Shown here piece after piece: positions 1-5,477 of a stretch of 5,477 nt of DNA. Both the position numbers and the translations under genes were made by a program. The first letter of the stretch is position 1; every line of letters starts with the position of its first letter. Location of the stretch: contig JAFGJA010000181.1 of NCBI GenBank assembly GCA_016929355.1, forward strand, positions 1 through 5,477, given 5' to 3'. The notes under the pieces were generated by a model, which was given only the letters and a program-made list of their open reading frames with translations, did not search any database and was not told where the DNA came from. Source of the DNA: Anaerolineae bacterium (GTDB lineage Bacteria > Chloroflexota > Anaerolineae > Aggregatilineales > Aggregatilineaceae).

Positions 1-900
1 CTCAAACGCTGCATCAAAAAACGCCACCACGCGCGCCGCGTAAGTTTCCGGTTCGCGGACCCACGTTTGCCCGTGTGTGGCATCGGGAATCACCCAGAGC
101 GTTTTCGGATCGTGCGCCGCATCGTAGTATTTCTGCGCGATCTCGGTTTCATACGGATTGCCGCCCCCCGCGATCAGGAACACGGGGCGTCCGTCTAATT
201 CGCGGATCGCATCCGTGACCGATTCCGCCAGGGGAATATCTAACACCAGCGCCATCAGGTGATTTTGCAGGCTGTAATTCGCGTACCAGATCACGGTACG
301 GAAACTGGTTTCGTACAAGACATCTTCTTCGCGCGCTAAGGCGGGACCGTCCGCCACGACTGCCGCGATCTCATCAAATTGCGCCGCCGCACGGATCGCC
401 ACCTGACCGCCAACAGAATGCCCCAGAATCCCGATGTGTTCGATGCCGTCTTGCGCCAGCAGAAAATCGACTGCGCCGCGCATATCACCCGCCGCTTGCC
501 AGCCCCAGGTGCGATGGTCGCCTGCGCTCTCACCGTGTGCGCGCATATCCAGCGCTAATACCCCATAGCCCGCATCATGCAAATGGCCGATATGCGGCCA
601 CATTTGCCCGCGATCCGCGCCGTAGCCATGCAGCACGATCACGGCGGCATTGTTCTGCGCGGGCAGATACCAGCCCGCCAGCGCGATCCCATCCTGACCG
701 GGGATCGTCACATCTTCATACGTTGCGCCCCAATCTGCCGGAGTCACGCAGCAAACCGTATGGTGCGCCGGATGCGTCACGTAATAGACCCACGCCGTCG
801 TATAGCCCCCGTACCCGAAGATGATCAGGCACAGCAGCGCGAAAATGGTCAGGCGCACGATCTTTTTACGGCGCGATGGCTGGGAATTGGTCATATCCAT
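1..900 (-). CDS. Membrane-anchored alpha/beta hydrolase (serine hydrolase, S9/S33-like), 3' end cut by window edge
   Basis: The frame is open for 300 codons from ATG at 900 to the window edge, so only the extreme C-terminus is missing. Residues 1-13 are polar and basic (SRRKK). They are followed by a hydrophobic segment at about 14-38, a likely uncleaved signal anchor that puts the catalytic domain outside the membrane. The alpha/beta-hydrolase landmarks follow in order: an HGYG oxyanion loop at 91-94, an LALDMRAHGES strand and loop, the nucleophile elbow GHSVGG at 160-165 with Ser162, and DATHG with the likely catalytic His276. The acid position after strand beta-7 reads AGGGNPYE (244-251), with Asn248 where Asp is usual. 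Substrate cannot be told; esterase or peptidase are both possible. The upstream AGGA lies only 2 nt from ATG 900 but 8 nt from ATG 894, so translation may start at residue 3. The gene is divergent from the secreted FGE-like protein. Confidence 0.9.
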   Translation of the reverse strand, partial: MDMTNSQPSRRKKIVRLTIFALLCLIIFGYGGYTTAWVYYVTHPAHHTVCCVTPADWGATYEDVTIPGQDGIALAGWYLPAQNNAAVIVLHGYGADRGQMWPHIGHLHDAGYGVLALDMRAHGESAGDHRTWGWQAAGDMRGAVDFLLAQDGIEHIGILGHSVGGQVAIRAAAQFDEIAAVVADGPALAREEDVLYETSFRTVIWYANYSLQNHLMALVLDIPLAESVTDAIRELDGRPVFLIAGGGNPYETEIAQKYYDAAHDPKTLWVIPDATHGQTWVREPETYAARVVAFFDAAFE

Positions 901-924
901 GTTCCTGCAAGAATCACCGCTTCC

Positions 925-933
925 ATCATAGCA
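925..933 (-). promoter_or_regulatory. Putative extended -10 promoter of the hydrolase gene
   Basis: Read on the minus strand this is TGCTATGAT, a TG-extended -10 element with a TATGAT hexamer, about 25-30 nt before the hydrolase start. No convincing -35 hexamer lies 16-18 nt upstream, which fits an extended -10 promoter but also lowers certainty. The predicted leader would be short, roughly 20 nt. Confidence 0.35.
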
Positions 934-973
934 GATCGGTCCATTCTGCGCTGTGTGGTGCGAATTTTTCACG

Positions 974-993
974 AATAAAGGCGTATACTAGGG
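974..993 (+). promoter_or_regulatory. Putative promoter of the secreted FGE-like gene (shared element, copy 1)
   Basis: The segment AATAAAGGCGTATACT followed by AGGG holds a -10-like hexamer TATACT at 984-989, about 61 nt before the ATG at 1051. The same 16 bases recur exactly at 3672-3687 before the cytochrome gene, with further similarity just downstream (TAG at 995-997 and at 3693-3695). I see no good -35 hexamer at 16-18 nt spacing in either copy, so the conserved AATAAAGGCG stretch may itself be part of the recognition signal. The promoter role is inferred from position and conservation. Confidence 0.5.
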
Positions 994-1015
994 CTAGCGC
1001 GGTTGGATGCTGTAT

Positions 1016-1038
1016 GAGGGGGAATCATGATCATTTGA
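1016..1038 (+). other. Possible three-codon leader ORF (Met-Ile-Ile-stop) ahead of the FGE-like gene
   Basis: A G-rich box GAGGGGGA (1016-1023) precedes ATG at 1027, followed by ATC, ATT and TGA (1036-1038). The stop codon overlaps the first bases of the main gene's Shine-Dalgarno box. The ATG sits in an 8-bp palindrome, ATGATCAT (1027-1034). The box-to-ATG spacing of 3 nt is short, so translation is doubtful, and chance is a fair explanation. The G-rich box resembles the one used as ribosome binding site before the cytochrome gene. Confidence 0.2.
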
Positions 1039-1044
1039 GGAGGA
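1037..1044 (+). promoter_or_regulatory. Ribosome binding site of the FGE-like gene
   Basis: GAGGAGGA lies 6 nt before ATG 1051. It is a strong Shine-Dalgarno match and fixes the start of the 845-residue protein, which also begins there with a good signal peptide. Confidence 0.85.
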
Positions 1045-1050
1045 ACGATT

Positions 1051-3588
1051 ATGAAACACGCACTTGTACTGATCAGTTTGATCGTTATTTTGTTAGCCAG
1101 TTCGCTCGTATCGGCTGGCCCGCCAGCGCAACCAGACGACGGGATCACCGTTACGGAACCTGTAATGGGAACGGCTCCAGACTGGGTGGATGCGATTGTC
1201 TTACACGATGGCGACCAGTGTGCGCTTAGAGCGGAGGACCGTGTGCTGGCTGTTGCGCGGTCTTCAGAGGGGATCGTGGCCTATACAAGCGCCGAAAACT
1301 GTGAGGGGTTAATCGTGGTGTCGTCATCCCTGATTAACTGGGACGACCTGATCGCGCTGAATGATCTGCCCTTTGTCCAGGTCGTTCTTACGACGCAGGA
1401 ACCCGATTTTATAACGGACGCGCCAGCCGACTTCCGGGAAAAGTGTCGCGATCCCGGCTGGGGCGGCAGTTTTCCGCCCGGTGGACCGCCTTATACCTAT
1501 TATTATTCATCCAACGGCCTGGGTTATAGTTCGATGGACGAATGGCGCGCGACCAAACAGTCCGGCATCGATTTGCTGGTATGTACGGAAACGCTCTATG
1601 TGACCGTCGATACGTGTTATTATACCAGCAGCACGGCGTCACGGACGGTCAGCCGGGTACGGCATGATTTGCGCATCAAGCTGGTGAATTACGAAACGGG
1701 TTTGATTGCCGCCAGCTATGATGTACGCGGCGAGGATCCGCCCCACTGTACCTATACCATCACCGGGAATACGTTTTCGTTTTCGGGAAAAACCCCCAAT
1801 ATCGTCCATGGTTTATCATGGCTCACGGCCCAATTGAGCGGCACTTCCCTGAAAACGACCCGGACCCAGGTTGCCACGCAGACGCTCAATGCCCGCAGTG
1901 AACCCAACACCAATTCCGAGATTCTATCCCAACTGACCTACCAGACTCCCGTGAATCTCATTGCCCGCAATGAAGATGGGAGTTGGGTGGTCGCCTTGTT
2001 ACCCGATATGACGCAAGCCTGGTTGTTCACCGAACTGGTATCGGTTGCCAGCGCAACGGAGGTGATGAGCCTCCCGGTTGCCGATGGCCCGGCTGCGGAT
2101 GTTCCCATTAAACTCCGGTCATCCTCTCGTCTGGCCCTCACGAGCGAGACGGTTGCGACGGATTCCGAGCCAGGTGATACGGACTCGGACGCTTCCATCT
2201 TCAATTGGTCCCCGATCATACAAGACTTCGATGGGGTGGCGATGGCGCTGGTTCCTGCCGGATGTTTCAGGATGGGCAGTACCGAACCGGAATATGATTA
2301 TGCGGTTGACTTGTGTCTGGCAAACGAGTCGGATGAAGAAACCTGCCAGGGATACTATCTTGATGAGCGGCCTGCGCACGAGCAATGTTTTGATGAACCC
2401 TTCTGGATCGATGTGTATGAAGTGACGAATGACCAGTTCCAGCAGTATGGCGGAGAGGCCGCCGTTGATACCCCGGTAGGCCGTGCCACTTATCCCCGCG
2501 AATCGATTAGCCAGATCGAAGCTCGCGATTTTTGCGCACAACGTGGGGGACGGCTGCCCACCGAAGCCGAATGGGAATATGCGGCACGCGGCCCGTACAA
2601 TCTCATCTTTCCCTGGGGGAATGAGTTTGATGGCAGCCGGTTGAATTACCAGCCGCCTTCCGGCGCATCGTCTCAGATCAGGCCGGTGGGCAGTTACGAG
2701 TCGGGCGCGAGTTGGGTGGGGGCGCTCGATATGGCTGGGAATGTGGTGGAATGGGTCAGCACCCAGTACCAAGCGTATCCCTTTACGATTGATGGTGGTT
2801 TGCCGGATCGCGAGTCCTATGTGCTACGTGGGGGCGGGTGGTTTATGTGGCCTGAGGCGGCCCGTTCCGCCGCCCGTTTAGGTGTATTTGATTTGGTCGA
2901 GGGCTGGTATGGCAATACGGGGTTCCGGTGTGTGCGGGATGTTCAGGCTGACGATCAAATAACTGCTTCTCCATCTGATGAGTCCGTTCCTACGCCTACG
3001 CCTACGCCTACTGTCGCTGCTCCTGCTGCGGTGGAGGTTGACAGCTTTACGGAGGATTTCAGCACTAACCAGCATCATTGGCATTTGCAAGAAGGCACAG
3101 TAATTGAGGACGGTACGCTGCAACTCACCGTCCCGGAAGCGGGTGTCGTCGTGGCGGCTATCGTGCCCGATCAGGCGCGAAGCGATTTTGATCTAACCGT
3201 TGATATTCTGTCCGCAACAACCGGTTCCTATCAATATGGGGTATGGTTTCGCGGAACGGATGGGTTCGCCAATGGTTATTACTTCGTGATTGATCCCGAA
3301 AGCCGGCATTTCGCGTTGTTGATGGGCCGGAACGACGAGTGGCAGGCCGATGTAATCTCCTGGCAGTATGCAGCGCCGATCATGTATAAGGCGGTTAACA
3401 CCCTGCGCATTGTTGCGGCTGGCAGCCGGATCACCCTCTATATCAACGATGTTCAAGTCAGTTTGCTCCAGGATGATACGCTACAGGGTGGCGAAATCAT
3501 GCTCGTAGTGGGCAGCTACGATGATGCGGTGTTCCCGGTCACAGCCAGGTTCGACAATTTGGTAATCAGACCGATCCCCGGCGAGTGA
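1051..3588 (+). CDS. Secreted multidomain protein: SH3-like, FGE-sulfatase fold, Thr-Pro linker, LamG/DUF1080-like domain
   Basis: This 845-residue protein starts with a Sec signal peptide (MKHALVLISLIVILLASSLVSA, cleavage probably after residue 22), so it acts outside the cytoplasm. Residues 23-270 match no family I recognise; they carry six cysteines (57, 84, 132, 178, 189, 233) and a Gly/Pro/Tyr-rich stretch near 135-153. Residues about 273-332 look like a bacterial SH3 domain (LNARSEPN at 279-286, AWLFTEL near the end). Residues 394-630 are an FGE-sulfatase/SUMF1-type domain: VPAGCFRMGS (401-410), YEVTNDQF, GGRLPTEAEWEYAARG (499-514), FPWGNEF (520-526), LDMAGNVVEW (559-568), LRGGGW (592-597) and GFRCVRD (624-630). 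The segment after LRGGGW has no cysteines, whereas true formylglycine-generating enzymes have their catalytic pair there, so sulfatase activation is unlikely. A PTPTPTPT linker (647-654) leads to a beta-rich C-terminal domain (666-845), resembling LamG or DUF1080 and possibly glycan-binding. Overall role unknown; a surface scaffold or binding protein is my inference. Confidence 0.9.
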   Translation: MKHALVLISLIVILLASSLVSAGPPAQPDDGITVTEPVMGTAPDWVDAIVLHDGDQCALRAEDRVLAVARSSEGIVAYTSAENCEGLIVVSSSLINWDDLIALNDLPFVQVVLTTQEPDFITDAPADFREKCRDPGWGGSFPPGGPPYTYYYSSNGLGYSSMDEWRATKQSGIDLLVCTETLYVTVDTCYYTSSTASRTVSRVRHDLRIKLVNYETGLIAASYDVRGEDPPHCTYTITGNTFSFSGKTPNIVHGLSWLTAQLSGTSLKTTRTQVATQTLNARSEPNTNSEILSQLTYQTPVNLIARNEDGSWVVALLPDMTQAWLFTELVSVASATEVMSLPVADGPAADVPIKLRSSSRLALTSETVATDSEPGDTDSDASIFNWSPIIQDFDGVAMALVPAGCFRMGSTEPEYDYAVDLCLANESDEETCQGYYLDERPAHEQCFDEPFWIDVYEVTNDQFQQYGGEAAVDTPVGRATYPRESISQIEARDFCAQRGGRLPTEAEWEYAARGPYNLIFPWGNEFDGSRLNYQPPSGASSQIRPVGSYESGASWVGALDMAGNVVEWVSTQYQAYPFTIDGGLPDRESYVLRGGGWFMWPEAARSAARLGVFDLVEGWYGNTGFRCVRDVQADDQITASPSDESVPTPTPTPTVAAPAAVEVDSFTEDFSTNQHHWHLQEGTVIEDGTLQLTVPEAGVVVAAIVPDQARSDFDLTVDILSATTGSYQYGVWFRGTDGFANGYYFVIDPESRHFALLMGRNDEWQADVISWQYAAPIMYKAVNTLRIVAAGSRITLYINDVQVSLLQDDTLQGGEIMLVVGSYDDAVFPVTARFDNLVIRPIPGE
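2989..3012 (+). repeat. In-frame hexanucleotide tandem repeat (CCTACG x3 plus CCTACT)
   Basis: Four 6-bp units, the last with one base changed, encode the Thr-Pro linker (residues 647-654) between the FGE-like and LamG-like domains. Because the unit is 6 bp, gain or loss of copies would lengthen or shorten the linker without shifting the frame. Such linkers are common between extracellular domains. Confidence 0.9.
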
Positions 3589-3595
3589 TCTTTTT

Positions 3596-3604
3596 AAGGA
3601 GGTT
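3596..3604 (+). other. Strong Shine-Dalgarno sequence without a start codon
   Basis: AAGGAGGTT is a full match to the 16S anti-Shine-Dalgarno tail, 8 nt after the stop of the FGE-like gene. No ATG, GTG or TTG follows at usable spacing. The nearest codons are ATA at 3607 (next codon TAA) and ATA at 3609 (open for eight codons only). The next ATG, at 3632, is 27 nt away and opens just 14 codons. It may be the remnant of a lost gene start, a ribosome-binding or regulatory site, or chance. Confidence 0.45.
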
Positions 3605-3671
3605 ACATATAAGAAAAGGCAATAGTCGCTTATGACAATCATCACTTTTCATGATAAACATTCCCTGCAAC

Positions 3672-3690
3672 AATAAAGGCGTATACTGGG
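3672..3690 (+). promoter_or_regulatory. Putative promoter of the octahaem cytochrome gene (shared element, copy 2)
   Basis: AATAAAGGCGTATACT followed by GGG repeats the element at 974-993. The -10-like TATACT is at 3682-3687, about 45 nt before the preferred ATG at 3733, and implies a short leader. The neighbouring downstream bases are also similar between copies. No clear -35 hexamer is visible at standard spacing. Its presence supports the cytochrome gene having its own promoter rather than depending only on readthrough from the FGE-like gene. Confidence 0.5.
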
Positions 3691-3719
3691 ATTAGTGTTG
3701 TTTTTGTCCATTTCACGAT

Positions 3720-3726
3720 GGGGGAA
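3720..3726 (+). promoter_or_regulatory. Ribosome binding site deciding the cytochrome start
   Basis: GGGGGAA lies 6 nt before ATG 3733. The in-frame ATG at 3718 has no purine-rich box before it (TTTCACG) and would add MGELL ahead of a normal signal peptide, so 3733 is the better start. The box is G-rich rather than the canonical AGGAGG. Confidence 0.6.
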
Positions 3727-3732
3727 CTTTTG

Positions 3733-5241
3733 ATGAAACGTAAAGTTTTAATGTCCCTGTTAGCCGGGACCGGGTTGGTTGCGCTCGCCTTGCTGGTGCT
3801 GATGAGCGGTTCCGCCCAGGCGCAAGAGGAGGATAGCGGCTTCGATCATACGGTTTTGCCGCTATTGGCGGGGCCATTTGAAACGGCCAATGATGTCACC
3901 GCCAAGTGTATTATGTGTCATGCGGTCCAGGCGGAAGAGGTCATGCAGACGATTCACTGGACCTGGGAATGGGAAAATCCCGAAACCGGGCAGGTGGTTG
4001 GTAAGCAGAATGTCATGAATAACTACTGTGTTGCGCTCGAAACCAATGAGCCGCGCTGCACGAGCTGCCATATCGGTTATGGCTGGCGCGATGACACCTT
4101 CGATTTTGCAGACCCGACAAATATTGATTGTCTCGTTTGCCACGATACCACCGGCACATATAAAAAATTCCCCACCGCCGCCGGTCATCCAGTCTATGAA
4201 ACTACCGAATTTTCCGGCAAAACCTGGGAACCCCCCGATCTGGGTTTGATTGCGCAAAATGTCGGCGCAACCAGCCGCGAAACCTGCGGATCGTGCCACT
4301 TCTACGGGGGTGGTGCGGCGGCGGTGAAGCATGGCGATCTCGATCCAACGCTGGTCGATCCGTCACACGGGCTGGATGTACACATGTCCGCCGATGGCGC
4401 GGACTTCACCTGCACGGCCTGCCATACCACCGAGGCTCATCAGATCGATGGCAGCCGCTACGATGTGCCGATGAACTCGACGGAGATCGACGGGCTGACC
4501 GCGTGCGACTCGTGCCATGTTGATCCGCACGCTGACGCCGAATATGCGGCAGCGCTCGATATGCATCTCGAAAATTTAGCATGTGAAACGTGCCATATTC
4601 CGACCTACGCCCGCGAGATGGCAACGAAGATGTGGTGGGATTGGTCAACGGCAGGGCAAAAAGATGCCGAGGGTAAGGCATTCCAGACCAAAGACGAAAC
4701 CGGCGAAGTGATCTACGACAGCATGAAGGGCGATTTTGTGTGGGAGCAGAATGTCGTGCCGGAATACGTCTGGTTTAACGGGATGGTGGAATACACGCTG
4801 CCCGATACGGTGATCGATCCGTCGGGTGTGGTCGAGATCAATACGCTGTTGGGCAGCCGCGACGATGAAAAGGCGCGTATCTGGCCGGTTAAAGCGTTCC
4901 GGGCCAAACAACCCTACGATGCGGTGAATAATACGCTGGCTGTGCCGCACCTGTTCCCGACCAGCGCGGACGATTCAACCGCCTACTGGAAAGTCTGGGA
5001 TTGGGATGCCGCGATCCAGACGGGTATGAAAGCGGTTGGCGTGCCGTATAGCGGCGAATACGATTTTGCCGAAACGGTGATGTATTGGCCGATTGCGCAC
5101 ATGGTCGCCCCGGCGGAAGACGCGCTGACATGCAATGCCTGTCACAGCCCGGCCAGCCGCTTGAACTGGGTCGAACTCGGTTACAGCGAAGCCGAAGCGG
5201 AGATGTATAGCAACATGGCTCCGGCCCCGACTGACGAATAA
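3733..5241 (+). CDS. otr: Octahaem c-type cytochrome, tetrathionate reductase (OTR) family
   Basis: This 502-residue protein has a Sec signal peptide (KRK n-region, hydrophobic core, AQA cleavage site after residue 30), as needed for haem attachment outside the cytoplasmic membrane. It carries eight CxxCH motifs, with cysteine starts at 59, 109, 133, 185, 227, 258, 284 and 467. Seven lie in the first 290 residues and the eighth near the C-terminus. That spacing and segments such as CLVCHDTTGTYKK (133-145) and GKQNVMNNYC (90-99) fit the octahaem tetrathionate reductase family, whose Shewanella member reduces tetrathionate, nitrite and hydroxylamine in vitro. Ten further histidines (75, 152, 200, 212, 217, 236, 266, 278, 406, 456) could serve as distal ligands. 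In Shewanella OTR the active-site haem has a lysine distal ligand; Lys91, Lys144 or Lys145 are candidates I cannot verify here. Cys99 is the only cysteine outside the haem motifs and the signal. There is no C-terminal anchor. The gene has its own putative promoter and a terminator. The true substrate is unknown, and an electron-transfer role is the alternative. Confidence 0.9.
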   Translation: MKRKVLMSLLAGTGLVALALLVLMSGSAQAQEEDSGFDHTVLPLLAGPFETANDVTAKCIMCHAVQAEEVMQTIHWTWEWENPETGQVVGKQNVMNNYCVALETNEPRCTSCHIGYGWRDDTFDFADPTNIDCLVCHDTTGTYKKFPTAAGHPVYETTEFSGKTWEPPDLGLIAQNVGATSRETCGSCHFYGGGAAAVKHGDLDPTLVDPSHGLDVHMSADGADFTCTACHTTEAHQIDGSRYDVPMNSTEIDGLTACDSCHVDPHADAEYAAALDMHLENLACETCHIPTYAREMATKMWWDWSTAGQKDAEGKAFQTKDETGEVIYDSMKGDFVWEQNVVPEYVWFNGMVEYTLPDTVIDPSGVVEINTLLGSRDDEKARIWPVKAFRAKQPYDAVNNTLAVPHLFPTSADDSTAYWKVWDWDAAIQTGMKAVGVPYSGEYDFAETVMYWPIAHMVAPAEDALTCNACHSPASRLNWVELGYSEAEAEMYSNMAPAPTDE

Positions 5242-5255
5242 GGTTTAAGGTTTAG

Positions 5256-5283
5256 CAGCAAGCTTTCCTCAAGCTACTTGCTG
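5256..5283 (+). other. Hairpin in the 3' untranslated region of the cytochrome gene
   Basis: CAGCAAG (5256-5262) and CTTGCTG (5277-5283) form a perfect 7-bp stem around a 14-nt loop. An alternative smaller hairpin, AGCTT (5261-5265) with AAGCT (5271-5275), overlaps it. No T-run follows, so it is not an intrinsic terminator by itself; it could stabilise the mRNA 3' end. A tandem AAGGTTT pair (5240-5253) runs from the stop codon up to just before the hairpin. Confidence 0.4.
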
Positions 5284-5305
5284 TCACACTATCAACCCCA
5301 CTTTG

Positions 5306-5337
5306 CCCCCGACCAGTCTGGCCGGGGGTTGTTTTTT
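5306..5337 (+). terminator. Rho-independent terminator after the cytochrome gene
   Basis: CCCCCG (5306-5311) pairs with CGGGGG (5323-5328), extended inward by CCA/TGG after one A-C mismatch, leaving a small loop. The stem is followed by TTGTTTTTT (5329-5337). This is a GC-rich stem plus U-tract oriented for plus-strand transcripts. On the minus strand no T-run follows the stem, so it is probably one-directional and does not clearly end the converging gene. Confidence 0.88.
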
Positions 5338-5350
5338 GGGGCGCGGGTGA

Positions 5351-5477
5351 TTAATCTTCGCCCACAACGACCTCGATAGTTTGGGTTTCGCCATCGCGGA
5401 AGATCGTCACTGTGACCGTATCGCCGGGCAGCGTGTTCGTTTCAAGGAACAGTGTCAGATCGTCGCGCGTATGCAAG
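5351..5477 (-). CDS. C-terminal end of a PDZ domain, probably an HtrA-like serine protease; 5' part outside window
   Basis: Read from the right edge, 41 complete codons end at TAA (5353-5351). The peptide contains TRDDLTLFLETN, PGDTVTVTIFRDGE and finally IEVVVGED. This is the usual end of a bacterial PDZ domain: a helix beginning with a DL pair, a GD turn, then two beta strands with an R-D/N-G turn. Most proteins ending this way are trypsin-like HtrA/DegP-family proteases, which degrade or refold damaged proteins outside the cytoplasm. Other PDZ-ending proteases such as S41 or M50 members cannot be excluded because the catalytic part is not in the window. The gene converges on the cytochrome gene, with 109 nt between the stop codons. 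Confidence 0.65.
   Translation of the reverse strand, partial: LHTRDDLTLFLETNTLPGDTVTVTIFRDGETQTIEVVVGED

Noticed and set aside
577..1229. Plus-strand open frames of 133 codons (577-978) and 117 codons (876-1229)
   Set aside because: The first is antisense to the hydrolase, whose motifs are clear. The second runs across the intergenic region into the signal-peptide region of the FGE-like gene in another frame. Neither has protein-like composition.
2119..2772. 217-codon open frame on the minus strand inside the secreted-protein gene
   Set aside because: It lies entirely opposite the well-supported FGE-like domain, has no recognisable motifs and reads as an antisense shadow.
2230..2940. Diversity-generating retroelement target in the FGE-like domain
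   Set aside because: Such retroelements often target this fold, but the window has no reverse transcriptase, template repeat or adenine-biased variable repeat.
3572..3595. Possible terminator after the FGE-like gene (two GATC sites followed by TTTTT)
   Set aside because: Only a 4-bp stem can form, too weak for a convincing intrinsic terminator.
3632..3676. 14-codon ORF (MTIITFHDKHSLQQ) in the intergenic region
   Set aside because: The strong SD is 27 nt upstream of its ATG, too far for use, and the ORF overlaps the putative promoter element.
3718..3732. Upstream in-frame start ATG 3718 for the cytochrome
   Set aside because: No ribosome binding site precedes it, and the extra MGELL would displace the basic start of the signal peptide. 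ATG 3733 has a G-rich box at 6 nt.
3862..4332. 156-codon minus-strand frame opposite the cytochrome
   Set aside because: It is the complement of the CxxCH-rich coding strand and has no start signal or domain of its own.
3733..5241. Hydroxylamine oxidoreductase (HAO) as the octahaem family
   Set aside because: The protein has no C-terminal HAO-type anchor or recognisable HAO crosslink tyrosine context, and its N-terminal haem region resembles OTR better. Judged by eye, not by alignment.

Overview
The window holds two complete plus-strand genes, each coding for an exported protein. They are flanked by two partial minus-strand genes cut by the window edges. The GC-moderate bacterial DNA and the secreted modular protein (SH3-like, FGE-like, Thr-Pro linker, LamG-like) next to a multihaem cytochrome suggest an environmental, possibly Chloroflexota (Anaerolineae-type), bacterium. 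That placement is inferred from protein style only; no taxonomic marker is present.

Layout. 1-900 (minus): a membrane-anchored alpha/beta hydrolase whose last residues lie beyond the left edge. 901-1050: a divergent intergenic region with a putative promoter for each direction. 1051-3588 (plus): an 845-residue secreted protein with an unrecognised cysteine-containing N-terminal region, an SH3-like domain, an FGE-sulfatase-fold domain lacking the FGE cysteine pair, a Thr-Pro linker and a C-terminal LamG/DUF1080-like beta-sandwich. 3589-3732: an intergenic region with a perfect but ownerless Shine-Dalgarno sequence and a second copy of the promoter element found before the previous gene. 3733-5241 (plus): an octahaem c-type cytochrome of the tetrathionate reductase (OTR) family, with eight CxxCH motifs. 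5242-5350: a hairpin and then a clear intrinsic terminator. 5351-5477 (minus): the C-terminal end of a PDZ domain, probably from an HtrA-like serine protease.

How the genes may work together. The two complete genes appear to be separate transcription units, but they share an almost identical promoter segment (16 exact bases plus a similar flank) and similar G-rich leaders, so co-expression is plausible. The cytochrome would act outside the cytoplasmic membrane in reduction of sulfur or nitrogen oxyanions or in general electron transfer. No quinol dehydrogenase, maturation gene or other electron-transfer partner is visible in the window. Nothing in the sequence directly ties the FGE-like protein to the cytochrome beyond adjacency, export and the shared promoter. 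I see no CRISPR array, tRNA, rRNA or insertion sequence.
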